A stretch of 64,000 nt of DNA, from contig OZ026595.1 in assembly GCA_964020085.1 (NCBI GenBank), positions 3,452,314 to 3,516,313 of the forward strand, in the 5' to 3' direction. The translations under genes and the position numbers were made by a program. Numbering within the stretch: the stretch's first letter is position 1; every line of letters starts with the position of its first letter. This DNA is from Micromussa lordhowensis (Eukaryota; Cnidaria; Anthozoa; Scleractinia; Lobophylliidae). Shown here piece after piece: positions 10,700 to 24,700 of the stretch. Under the pieces are notes generated by a model. The model was not told the origin of the DNA, made no database searches, and saw only the letters and a program-made list of their open reading frames with translations.

Positions 10700-11755
10700 T
10701 TGGAGCCAGAAAAACTAATACCTCCACAACCTTGACTTAAAATTTTCACTTTATTTTATATTTCTTCTGGCGGTTTACCTTGGGTACAAAATGCTACTAT
10801 TATAAACAAGGACTAAAAAGTGACAGCTTTTGTACAAGATAAAACTACTGATAAAAACAAAATCCACTTCCGAAGTGGAGGTGAAGGTGATCATTTAACC
10901 CAAACGCTTGTTTTCTTAGAAACCTAAAAAAATTAAGGTTCTATGACACGACCTTTAAGAAAGAAATATTCAAGTAGCTATCAAACTTAACCTTCAAACT
11001 AAAACCGAAATATCAATATCTCGTGATACAAAAAAATGGAGCAATTTATAACCTCTTTGACAATATAATTCTATGTTATTATTTAAAACTACATAAATCT
11101 ATCTACACTGTGGTTACTGCGTCAATGTGTTACTGATGCATTTACCGAGGAAGACGTATAATACACTCAGGTTAAAGTGTGTCTACTTTAAATAAAAAGC
11201 GAGGCATTGATAAATACAGCAAGGGTGACCGCACCCTACAATATTCTCGCTGCTTGCATGCTTGGACCTTAGCAACCACAAGGATGTCAGCCTGAAATGT
11301 CCCCCGAGGGTTTACCTCTGCGACTCCGCGAATGCAAAATGGTGCTATGGACAAGAAGGGGTTTGAGCGTCCCTGCCCCTGCCCTACAGGCAGTCTAGCT
11401 GACTCTAGCACCCTCAACCAGATAAGAAACGGTTTAGGTTTCTCACGTTAGAGCACGGGCGCGTGCGGCGCGAAATCGAGCGGCGGGTGCCGCGAGACGA
11501 GAAAGTGGTGCCTCTTCACCAGTCTCCTTCCCGCTCGATCGCTTTGCTCTTCGCCGCTCGCGCACGTGACTCAAAGGTGTGCCTGCTTGCAGGCTAGTGG
11601 AAGCTACATGTAAGATGATGGACATTTCAGGCTACGTTGATTAATAAAGTATAGTTCGTACATACATGTAGTTATGGTTCGTATGTACATTTTACACCAT
11701 AACTATAACGTCTGAAATATATTCTATAACATCTTAGGCAAATATTTTCAATAGT
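10700..11755. other. Intergenic DNA with a GC-rich patch
   Basis: No gene is supported. Positions 11455-11580 are unusually GC-rich for the window, with partly inverted CGAGCGGC/GCCGCTCG words. This fits a decayed repeat better than an exon. Confidence 0.4.
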
Positions 11756-11954
11756 AATTTGGTTTTATCAACTGGGTTGATAATGTGAATTGGCCACCGT
11801 AAAGAGATTCGGAAGCTGACGTTTCGAGCGTTAGCCCTTCGTCGGAGCGAAGGGCTAACGCTCCGACGAAGGGCTAACGCTCGAAACGTCAGCTTCCGAA
11901 TCTCTTTACGGTGGCCAATTCACATTATCAACCCAATTGATAAAACCAAATTAT
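11756..11954. mobile_element. Near-perfect 199-bp palindrome
   Basis: The arms 11756-11842 and 11868-11954 are inverted copies of about 87 bp with only one mismatch seen. The tip is AATTTGGTTTTATCAA, followed by a block containing GACGTTTCGAGCGTTAG. The centre repeats GAAGGGCTAACGCT in both orientations. It is non-coding, lies just 3' of the Death-domain exon, and looks like a recent foldback element. Confidence 0.85.
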
Positions 11955-12090
11955 CTTGTAATACTCCCACCTACGCAGCACCACAGTTTCGTTAGAAACT
12001 TGCCCCCTTTATCTATTTTCAATAGTGATACAGATGTATGCCTTGCAAACATGAATTATTCTATACAAATAAAATATCATTTTTCCAATT

Positions 12091-12389
12091 TTAGATCCTT
12101 GAATACAGTCGCTTAAAACAAAACTTCTCTGCCAAGTCTTTTCGTCCCACCAGCTTGTGCTTTAAAGCATCAGCTAAAGACTTGTAACTTGCGCCAGAAC
12201 CTTGCTTTTGTTTCCAGTGTTTTAGCATCTGAAACCCTCTTTCATGGAGTGAATCAAAATCTTTACCTATGGCCTGAAGTTTCGGTTCCTCAATGTTTAA
12301 TCGACGACCAAGATTCACCCACTTGTCGCCGATTTCCATGCCCAGTGCTTCTAATTCGTCGTCCTTAGGCACACCAGCTTTGAGCACAA
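12091..12389 (-). CDS. Death-domain exon (exon 8) of the lysine-rich gene
   Basis: Terminal exon with acceptor TTTTCCAG and stop TAA at 12093-12091. It codes about 99 aa, nearly all Death domain: the conserved Trp of helix 1 (GDKWVNLG), helix 2/3 (LNIEEPKLQAIG), helix 4/5 with Trp (MLKHWKQKQGSGASYKSLAD) and the final LADAL helix. The length fits a full domain. Confidence 0.85.
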
Positions 12390-12666
12390 CTGGAAAACAA
12401 GTTTACCAGTACTTGTAAACGAATTACTTTAGAAAACTCAACTTGAATTCCCACTACCCAAAAGAACATTTCATGGGCCTTGAAAGGGCTAATTCTATTA
12501 ATTCCAGTAGTTTTCCAGAATTTTCTGGAACGTTGCGAACCCAGCATGAATCATATTCAGCAATTCACATAGGAATTTTTATTTACATTAAATGAAAACC
12601 ATCGCGTTTCCATGCAACGGCGGGATCAACATAATAGGACTGACTGGAGTCCAATTTGGTGTGAGA

Positions 12667-12711
<45 letters not shown>

Positions 12712-15700
12712 TGAGGTCCAATTAGTAATTAATCGTATCTATAACAAATTTCGAAATTAAAAATGTCTTTTGAGAACTTCTTTTGAGCGAAAACATCTGT
12801 AGTGCTTTTCCTAAGTTTTGAAAACTGCAGAAAACTTTGCTAAGGAAACCATTAAAGCGCGTGTAATTGATGTGAAAATCACATGGGTATCCAATTACAG
12901 GTGTCCGATTACAAAAAGTTCAAATCGGACACCTGGAATTGGATACCCACATGATCGCGCGCTGATTACGTGACAAATAGGCGTGCGGAGAACCAATCAC
13001 GATTGAGAATTTTGTTATAGATACGATTATAAACAAAATCGGACGACTGCGAAGCGGGAGTCTGATTTGTTTATCACGAGTACAGTCGAAACTCTCCTTG
13101 CGCACATTCTCGTAGGTGACCACCTTTGTAAAACCCTGCTTGAACTGTGACATAAACTCTGTAATGAACAGAATGAAAAGCTCTCGCAAGCGACCGCGAC
13201 CACTTTTGGGATTACCCAACTGGATTTTTCCTTTGATTCTAAGTTCTTGTAAGTGACCACGTCGAGTCGTTTACCAATAAATCAACACTTAAATGAAACT
13301 GTACACTGCGCTAGTGGTTCGTTGATATAAGATCTTGTACAGTGCAATATTGTATTTGTAAAAATTCAAGGTCATCTCCATGGCAACCACTAATCCTCCT
13401 TGGCAGCGACCACTCAGAGAGCCTTTATGAATTATTAATGAACTTCTGAAGCTCTCGCAAGCGACAACCCTCATTTTATTTAACCATGCCATCACTTACG
13501 AGAGCTCATTCTTGTGTGTCCAGCTCAAGTTACGACCACTTTTTCAAATTTCCGCGATGGTCGCTTACGAGCTTCGACTGTATGATTTCAGACAGAATTC
13601 AGTGGGCGACACAATGTCCTGTTACCAATAATTATTATTAATCATAACCATTACAATTTCCCACAAACGTTTCATTTGAAAAAGAGCTTTTAAGTCACTT
13701 TTATATATCATAATTAAAAATATGGAGAATACACAAATGTAGCTAGTCCCTTGAATTGGTTACTATAGTGATTGCAATCAATGATGTGATTGGTGGATTT
13801 AGTGGAGAGGACTTGAAATGATTGGCTCCTGTAACTGACCAATTTTACAGCCAACTGTCCGATTACAACTTTGCAGATTAGTTAGAGCAAAATACAGCAG
13901 TTTGTGCCCAAACAAATTTGAGGAAATCATAGTTGTTATGATTAATTTTGAAAATGTGCCATATTAAGAAGAAATCAGTGACACTCACATTCATCCTTTT
14001 TCGCGGGTTCAGCAGCCTTAGCTGGTACTTTCTTGGTACCTGTTTTGTGAGAAACAACTGGAGTCAGCATAGAATGTTAGCTATTTTCACAATTACTAGA
14101 CACAACAACTTGTAATGGCAAACATCAGTAGTTTAAATATTCAAGGTGTCATGGGGGTTCTTGTTTATCTTGAAACAGCAATTGTCACAGGACTGAGTTC
14201 AGACTTGGCCCATAGAGGGGACAGTGGGTTTAATTTTGAAAATGTGTAGTACATGAAGTAATAAATAATAATTACCTTCAGCCTTTTTCTCCTCTTTGGC
14301 TGTTTTAGCTTGTGTTGTCTTGGTCTCTGTTTTGTGAGAAACACTCAAGGAGTCAATACAAACATCACAATACACGAGTGATACAGTTGAATGTTTTATT
14401 GTTATTAAATGATCAAAAGTGTTTTCTCCTGTTACCAGCACTAGTGCAGGTGCATTGTATTTAACTCATGTAAGTTCAGTTGTGTGGCATATACTTCATG
14501 GTAGTTCACATATAGTCTCCCACCATATAGTCTACCCCAGGCTATCGCTGCTACCATGAAGTATATGCCTGTAAACCCCTGTATTCTCATGTTCACCCAT
14601 GTATACTCCTGTAAACCCCTGTATTCTCATGTTCACCCATGTATACTCCTGTAAACCCCTGTATTCTCATGTTCACCCATGTATACTCCTGTAAACCCCT
14701 GTATTCTCATGTTCACCCATGTATCCTCCTGTTAACCCCTGTATTCCCATGTACACCCATGTATACTCCTGTAAACCCCTGTATTCTCATGTTCACCCAT
14801 GTATACTCCTGTAAACCCCTGTATTCTCATGTTCACCCATGTATACTCCTGTTAACCCATGTATTCCCATGTACACCCATGTATACTCCTGTAAACCCCT
14901 GTATTCTCATGTTCACCCATGTATACTCCTGTAAACCCCTGTATTCTCATGTTCACCCATGTATACTCCTGTAAACCCCTGTATTCTCATGTTCACCCAT
15001 GTATCCTCCTGTTAACCCCTGTATTCCCATGTACACCCATGTATACTCCTGTAAACCCCTGTATTCTCATGTTCACCCATGTATACTCCTGTAAACCCCT
15101 GTATTCTCATGTTCACCCATGTATACTCCTGTTAACCCATGTATTCCCATGTACACCCATGTATACTCCTGTAAACCCCTGTATTCTCATGTTCACCCAT
15201 GTATACTCCTGTAAACCCCTGTATTCTCATGTTCACCCATGTATACTCCTGTAAACCCCCGTATTCTCATGTTCACCCATGTATACTTCTGTACACCCCT
15301 GTATTCTCATGTTCACCCATGTATACTCCTGTATACCCCCGTATTCTCATGTTCACCCATGTATACTCCTGTAAACCCCTGTATTCTCATGTTCACCCAT
15401 GTATACTCCTGTAAACCCCTGTATTCTCATGTTCACCCATGTATACTCCTGTAGACCCCTGTATTATCATGTTCACCCATGTATACTCCTGTAAACCCCT
15501 GTATTCTCATGTTCACCCATGTATACTCCTGTAAACCCCTGTATTCTCATGTACACCCATGTATACTTCTGTAGACCCCTGTATTCTCATGTTCACCCAT
15601 GTATACTCCTGTAAACCCCTGTATTCTCATGTTCACCCATGTATACTCCTGTAAACCCCTGTATTCTCATGTTCACCCATGTATCCTCCTGTTAACCCCT

Positions 15701-18700
15701 GTATTCCCATGTACACCCATGTATACTCCTGTAAACCCCTGTATTCTCATGTTCACCCATGTATACTCCTGTAAACCCCTGTATTCTCATGTTCACCCAT
15801 GTATACTCCTGTTAACCCATGTATTCCCATGTACACCCATGTATACTCCTGTAAACCCCTGTATTCTCATGTTCACCCATGTATACTCCTGTAAACCCCT
15901 GTATTCTCATGTTCACCCATGTATACTCCTGTAAACCCCCGTATTCTCATGTTCACCCATGTATACTTCTGTACACCCCTGTATTCTCATGTTCACCCAT
16001 GTATACTCCTGTATACCCCCGTATTCTCATGTTCACCCATGTATACTCCTGTAAACCCCTGTATTCTCATGTTCACCCATGTATACTCCTGTAAACCCCT
16101 GTATTCTCATGTTCACCCATGTATACTCCTGTAGACCCCTGTATTATCATGTTCACCCATGTATACTCCTGTAAACCCCTGTATTCTCATGTTCACCCAT
16201 GTATACTCCTGTAAACCCCTGTATTCTCATGTACACCCATGTATACTTCTGTAAACCCCTGTATTCTCATGTTCACCCATGTATACTTCTGTAAACCCCT
16301 ATATTCTCATTATCACCCATGTATACTCCTGTTAACCCATGTATTCCCATGTACACCCATGTATACTCCTGTAAACCCATGTATTCCCATGTACACCCAT
16401 GTATACTCCTGTAAACCCCTGTATTCTCATGTTCACCCATGTATACTCCTGTAAACCCCTGTATTCTCATGTTCACCCATGTATACTCCTGTAAACCCCT
16501 GTATTCTCATGTTCACCCATGTATACTCCTGTAAACCCCTGTATTTTCATGTTCACCCATGTATCCTCCTGTTAACCCCTGTATTCCCATGTACACCCAT
16601 GTATACTCCTGTAGACCCCTGTATTATCATGTTCACCCATGTATACTCCTGTAAACCCCTGTATTCTCATCTTCACCCATGTATACTCCTGTAAACCCCT
16701 GTATTCTCATGTACACCCATGTATACTTCTGTAAACCCCTGTATTCTCATGTTCACCCATGTATACTCCTGTAAACCCCTGTATTCTCATGTTCACCCAT
16801 GTATACTCCTGTAAACCCCCATATTCTCATGTTCACCCATGTATACTTCTGTAAACCCCTGTATTCTCATGTTCACCCATGTATACTCCTGTATACCCCC
16901 GTATTCTCATGTTCACCCATGTATACTCCTGTACACCCCTGTATTCTCGTGTTCACACATGTATACTCCTGTAAACCCCTGTATTCTCATGTTCACCCAT
17001 GTATACTCCTGTAAACCCCTGTATTCTCATGTTCACCCATGTATACTCCTGTAAACCCCTGTATTCTCATGTTCACCCATGTATCCTCCTGTTAACCCCT
17101 GTATTCCCATGTACACCCATGTATACTCCTGTAAACCCCTGTATTCTCATGTTCACCCATGTATACTCCTGTAAACCCCTGTATTCTCATGTTCACCCAT
17201 GTATACTCCTGTTAACCCATGTATTCCCATGTACACCCATGTATACTCCTGTAAACCCCTGTATTCTCATGTTCACCCATGTATACTCCTGTAAACCCCT
17301 GTATTCTCATGTTCACCCATGTATACTCCTGTAAACCCCTGTATTCTCATGTTCACCCATGTATACTCCTGTAAACCCCTGTATTCTCATGTTCACCCAT
17401 GTATACTCCTGTAAACCCCTGTATTCTCATGTTCACCCATGTATCCTCCTGTTAACCCCTGTATTCCCATGTACACCCATGTATACTCCTGTAAACCCCT
17501 GTATTCTCATGTTCACCCATGTATACTCCTGTAAACCCCTGTATTCTTATGTACACCCATGTATACTTCTGTAAACCCCTGTATTCTCATGTTCACCCAT
17601 GTATACTTCTGTAAACCCCTATATTCTCATTATCACCCATGTATACTCCTGTTAACCCATGTATTCCCATGTACACCCATGTATACTCCTGTAAACCCAT
17701 GTATTCCCATGTACACCCATGTATACTCCTGTAAACCCCTGTATTCTCATGTTCACCCATGTATACTCCTGTAAACCCCTGTATTCTCATGTTCACCCAT
17801 GTATACTCCTGTACACCCCTGTATTCTCATGTTCACCCATGTATACTCCTGTAAACCCCTGTATTCTCATGTTCACCCATGTATACTCCTGTACACCCCA
17901 TGTATTCTCATGTTCACCCATGTATACTCCTGTTAACCCCTGTATTCTCATGTTCACCCATGTATACTCCTGTTAACCCCTGTATTCTCATGTTCACCCA
18001 TGTATACTCCTGTTAACCCCTGTATTCTCATGTTCACCCATGTATACTCCTGTACACCCCATGTATTCTCATGTTCACCCATGTATACTTCTGTACACCC
18101 CTGTATTCTCATGTTCACCCATGTATACTCCTGTATTCTCTGTATTCTCATGTTCAACCCCTGTATTCTCATGTTCACCCATGTATCCTCCTGTAAACCC
18201 CTGTATTCTCATGTTCACCCATGTATCCTCCTGTTAACCCCTGTATTCCCATGTACACCCATGTATACTCCTGTAAACCCCTGTATTCTCATGTTCACCC
18301 ATGTATACTCCTGTAAACCCCTGTATTCTCATGTTCACCCATGTATACTCCTGTAAACCCCTGTATTCTCATGTTCACCATGTATACTCCTGTAAACCCC
18401 TGTATTCTCATGTTCACCCATGTATACTCCTGTAAACCCCTGTATTCTCATGTTCACCCATGTATACTCCTGTTAAACCCTGTATTCTCATGTTCACCCA
18501 TGTATACTTCTGTACACCCCTGTATTCTCATGTTCACCCATGTATACTCCTGTAGACCCCTGTATTATCATGTTCACCCATGTATACTCCTGTAAACCCC
18601 TGTATTCTCATGTTCACCCATGTATACTTCTGTACACCCCTGTATTCTCATGTTCACCCATGTATACTCCTGTAAACCCCTGTTTTCTCATGTTCACCCA

Positions 18701-21700
18701 TGTATACTCCTGTACACCCCTGTATTCTCATGTTCACCTATGTATACTTCTGTACACCCCTGTATTCTCATGTTCACCCATGTATACTCCTGTAAACCCC
18801 TGTATTGTCATGTTAACCCATGTCTACTCCTGTACACCCCTTTATTGTCATGTTCACCCATGTATACTCCTGTACACCCCTGTATTCTCATGTTCACCCA
18901 TGTATACTCCTGTAAACCCCTGTATTCTCATGTACACCCATGAATACTTCTGTACACCCCTGTATTCTCATGTTCACCCATGTATACTCCTGTTAACCCC
19001 TGTATTCTCATGTTCACCCATGTATACTCCTGTTAAACCCTGTATTCTCATGTTCACCCATGTATACTTCTGTACACCCCTGTATTCTCATGTTCACCCA
19101 TGTATACTCCTGTAGACCCCTGTATTCTCATGTTCAGCCATGAATACTTCTGTACACCCCTGTATTCTCATGTTCACCCATGTATACTCCTGTAAACCCC
19201 TGTATTCTCATGTTCACCCATGTATACTCCTGTAAACCCCTGTATTCTCATGTTCACCCATGTATACTCCTGTAAACCCCTGTATTCTCATGTTCACCCA
19301 TGTATACTCCTGTACACCCCTGTATTCTCATGTTCACCCATGTATACTCCTGTAAACCCCTGTATTCTCATGTTCACCCATGTATACTCCTGTAAACCCC
19401 TGTATTCTCATGTTCACCCATGTATCCTCCTGTTAACCCCTGTATTCCCATGTACACCCATGTATACTCCTGTAAACCCCTGTATTCTCATGTTCACCCA
19501 TGTATACTCCTGTAAACCCCTGTATTCTTATGTACACCCATGTATACTTCTGTAAACCCCTGTATTCTCATGTTCACCCATGTATACTTCTGTAAACCCC
19601 TATATTCTCATTATCACCCATGTATACTCCTGTTAACCCATGTATTCCCATGTACACCCATGTATACTCCTGTAAACCCATGTATTCCCATGTACACCCA
19701 TGTATACTCCTGTAAACCCCTGTATTCTCATGTTCACCCATGTATACTCCTGTAAACCCCTGTATTCTCATGTTCACCCATGTATACTCCTGTACACCCC
19801 TGTATTCTCATGTTCACCCATGTATACTCCTGTAAACCCCTGTATTCTCATGTTCACCCATGTATACTCCTGTACACCCCATGTATTCTCATGTTCACCC
19901 ATGTATACTCCTGTTAACCCCTGTATTCTCATGTTCACCCATGTATACTCCTGTTAACCCCTGTATTCTCATGTTCACCCATGTATACTCCTGTTAACCC
20001 CTGTATTCTCATGTTCACCCATGTATACTCCTGTACACCCCATGTATTCTCATGTTCACCCATGTATACTTCTGTACACCCCTGTATTCTCATGTTCACC
20101 CATGTATACTCCTGTATTCTCTGTATTCTCATGTTCAACCCCTGTATTCTCATGTTCACCCATGTATCCTCCTGTAAACCCCTGTATTCTCATGTTCACC
20201 CATGTATCCTCCTGTTAACCCCTGTATTCCCATGTACACCCATGTATACTCCTGTAAACCCCTGTATTCTCATGTTCACCCATGTATACTCCTGTAAACC
20301 CCTGTATTCTCATGTTCACCCATGTATACTCCTGTAAACCCCTGTATTCTCATGTTCACCATGTATACTCCTGTAAACCCCTGTATTCTCATGTTCACCC
20401 ATGTATACTCCTGTAAACCCCTGTATTCTCATGTTCACCCATGTATACTCCTGTTAAACCCTGTATTCTCATGTTCACCCATGTATACTTCTGTACACCC
20501 CTGTATTCTCATGTTCACCCATGTATACTCCTGTAGACCCCTGTATTATCATGTTCACCCATGTATACTCCTGTAAACCCCTGTATTCTCATGTTCACCC
20601 ATGTATACTTCTGTACACCCCTGTATTCTCATGTTCACCCATGTATACTCCTGTAAACCCCTGTTTTCTCATGTTCACCCATGTATACTCCTGTACACCC
20701 CTGTATTCTCATGTTCACCTATGTATACTTCTGTACACCCCTGTATTCTCATGTTCACCCATGTATACTCCTGTAAACCCCTGTATTGTCATGTTAACCC
20801 ATGTCTACTCCTGTACACCCCTTTATTGTCATGTTCACCCATGTATACTCCTGTAGACCCCTGTATTATCATGTTCACCCATGTATACTCCTGTAAACCC
20901 CTGTATTCTCATGTTCACCCATGTATACTCCTGTAAACCCCTGTATTCTCATGTACACCCATGTATACTTCTGTAGACCCCTGTATTCTCATGTTCACCC
21001 ATGTATACTCCTGTAAACCCCTGTATTCTCATGTTCACCCATGTATACTCCTGTAAACCCCTGTATTCTCATGTTCACCCATGTATCCTCCTGTTAACCC
21101 CTGTATTCCCATGTACACCCATGTATACTCCTGTAAACCCCTGTATTCTCATGTTCACCCATGTATACTCCTGTAAACCCCTGTATTCTTATGTACACCC
21201 ATGTATACTTCTGTAAACCCCTGTATTCTCATGTTCACCCATGTATACTTCTGTAAACCCCTATATTCTCATTATCACCCATGTATACTCCTGTTAACCC
21301 ATGTATTCCCATGTACACCCATGTATACTCCTGTAAACCCATGTATTCCCATGTACACCCATGTATACTCCTGTAAACCCCTGTATTCTCATGTTCACCC
21401 ATGTATACTCCTGTAAACCCCTGTATTCTCATGTTCACCCATGTATACTCCTGTACACCCCTGTATTCTCATGTTCACCCATGTATACTCCTGTAAACCC
21501 CTGTATTCTCATGTTCACCCATGTATACTCCTGTACACCCCATGTATTCTCATGTTCACCCATGTATACTCCTGTTAACCCCTGTATTCTCATGTTCACC
21601 CATGTATACTCCTGTTAACCCCTGTATTCTCATGTTCACCCATGTATACTCCTGTTAACCCCTGTATTCTCATGTTCACCCATGTATACTCCTGTACACC

Positions 21701-24700
21701 CCATGTATTCTCATGTTCACCCATGTATACTTCTGTACACCCCTGTATTCTCATGTTCACCCATGTATACTCCTGTATTCTCTGTATTCTCATGTTCAAC
21801 CCCTGTATTCTCATGTTCACCCATGTATCCTCCTGTAAACCCCTGTATTCTCATGTTCACCCATGTATCCTCCTGTTAACCCCTGTATTCCCATGTACAC
21901 CCATGTATACTCCTGTAAACCCCTGTATTCTCATGTTCACCCATGTATACTCCTGTAAACCCCTGTATTCTCATGTTCACCCATGTATACTCCTGTAAAC
22001 CCCTGTATTCTCATGTTCACCATGTATACTCCTGTAAACCCCTGTATTCTCATGTTCACCCATGTATACTCCTGTAAACCCCTGTATTCTCATGTTCACC
22101 CATGTATACTCCTGTTAAACCCTGTATTCTCATGTTCACCCATGTATACTTCTGTACACCCCTGTATTCTCATGTTCACCCATGTATACTCCTGTAGACC
22201 CCTGTATTATCATGTTCACCCATGTATACTCCTGTAAACCCCTGTATTCTCATGTTCACCCATGTATACTTCTGTACACCCCTGTATTCTCATGTTCACC
22301 CATGTATACTCCTGTAAACCCCTGTTTTCTCATGTTCACCCATGTATACTCCTGTACACCCCTGTATTCTCATGTTCACCTATGTATACTTCTGTACACC
22401 CCTGTATTCTCATGTTCACCCATGTATACTCCTGTAAACCCCTGTATTGTCATGTTAACCCATGTCTACTCCTGTACACCCCTTTATTGTCATGTTCACC
22501 CATGTATACTCCTGTACACCCCTGTATTCTCATGTTCACCCATGTATACTCCTGTAAACCCCTGTATTCTCATGTACACCCATGAATACTTCTGTACACC
22601 CCTGTATTCTCATGTTCACCCATGTATACTCCTGTTAACCCCTGTATTCTCATGTTCACCCATGTATACTCCTGTTAAACCCTGTATTCTCATGTTCACC
22701 CATGTATACTTCTGTACACCCCTGTATTCTCATGTTCACCCATGTATACTCCTGTAGACCCCTGTATTCTCATGTTCAGCCATGAATACTTCTGTACACC
22801 CCTGTATTCTCATGTTCACCCATGTATACTCCTGTAAACCCCTGTATTCTCATGTTCACCCATGTATACTCCTGTAAACCCCTGTATTCTCATGTTCACC
22901 CATGTATACTCCTGTAAACCCCTGTATTCTCATGTTCACCCATGTATACTCCTGTACACCCCTGTATTCTCATGTTCACCCATGTATACTCCTGTAAACC
23001 CCTGTATTCTCATGTTCACCCATGTATACTCCTGTAAACCCCTGTATTCTCATGTTCACCCATGTATCCTCCTGTTAACCCCTGTATTCCCATGTACACC
23101 CATGTATACTCCTGTAAACCCCTGTATTCTCATGTTCACCCATGTATACTCCTGTAAACCCCTGTATTCTTATGTACACCCATGTATACTTCTGTAAACC
23201 CCTGTATTCTCATGTTCACCCATGTATACTTCTGTAAACCCCTATATTCTCATTATCACCCATGTATACTCCTGTTAACCCATGTATTCCCATGTACACC
23301 CATGTATACTCCTGTAAACCCATGTATTCCCATGTACACCCATGTATACTCCTGTAAACCCCTGTATTCTCATGTTCACCCATGTATACTCCTGTAAACC
23401 CCTGTATTCTCATGTTCACCCATGTATACTCCTGTACACCCCTGTATTCTCATGTTCACCCATGTATACTCCTGTAAACCCCTGTATTCTCATGTTCACC
23501 CATGTATACTCCTGTACACCCCATGTATTCTCATGTTCACCCATGTATACTCCTGTTAACCCCTGTATTCTCATGTTCACCCATGTATACTCCTGTTAAC
23601 CCCTGTATTCTCATGTTCACCCATGTATACTCCTGTTAACCCCTGTATTCTCATGTTCACCCATGTATACTCCTGTACACCCCATGTATTCTCATGTTCA
23701 CCCATGTATACTTCTGTACACCCCTGTATTCTCATGTTCACCCATGTATACTCCTGTATTCTCTGTATTCTCATGTTCAACCCCTGTATTCTCATGTTCA
23801 CCCATGTATCCTCCTGTAAACCCCTGTATTCTCATGTTCACCCATGTATCCTCCTGTTAACCCCTGTATTCCCATGTACACCCATGTATACTCCTGTAAA
23901 CCCCTGTATTCTCATGTTCACCCATGTATACTCCTGTAAACCCCTGTATTCTCATGTTCACCCATGTATACTCCTGTAAACCCCTGTATTCTCATGTTCA
24001 CCATGTATACTCCTGTAAACCCCTGTATTCTCATGTTCACCCATGTATACTCCTGTAAACCCCTGTATTCTCATGTTCACCCATGTATACTCCTGTTAAA
24101 CCCTGTATTCTCATGTTCACCCATGTATACTTCTGTACACCCCTGTATTCTCATGTTCACCCATGTATACTCCTGTAGACCCCTGTATTATCATGTTCAC
24201 CCATGTATACTCCTGTAAACCCCTGTATTCTCATGTTCACCCATGTATACTTCTGTACACCCCTGTATTCTCATGTTCACCCATGTATACTCCTGTAAAC
24301 CCCTGTTTTCTCATGTTCACCCATGTATACTCCTGTACACCCCTGTATTCTCATGTTCACCTATGTATACTTCTGTACACCCCTGTATTCTCATGTTCAC
24401 CCATGTATACTCCTGTAAACCCCTGTATTGTCATGTTAACCCATGTCTACTCCTGTACACCCCTTTATTGTCATGTTCACCCATGTATACTCCTGTACAC
24501 CCCTGTATTCTCATGTTCACCCATGTATACTCCTGTAAACCCCTGTATTCTCATGTACACCCATGAATACTTCTGTACACCCCTGTATTCTCATGTTCAC
24601 CCATGTATACTCCTGTTAACCCCTGTATTCTCATGTTCACCCATGTATACTCCTGTTAAACCCTGTATTCTCATGTTCACCCATGTATACTTCTGTACAC

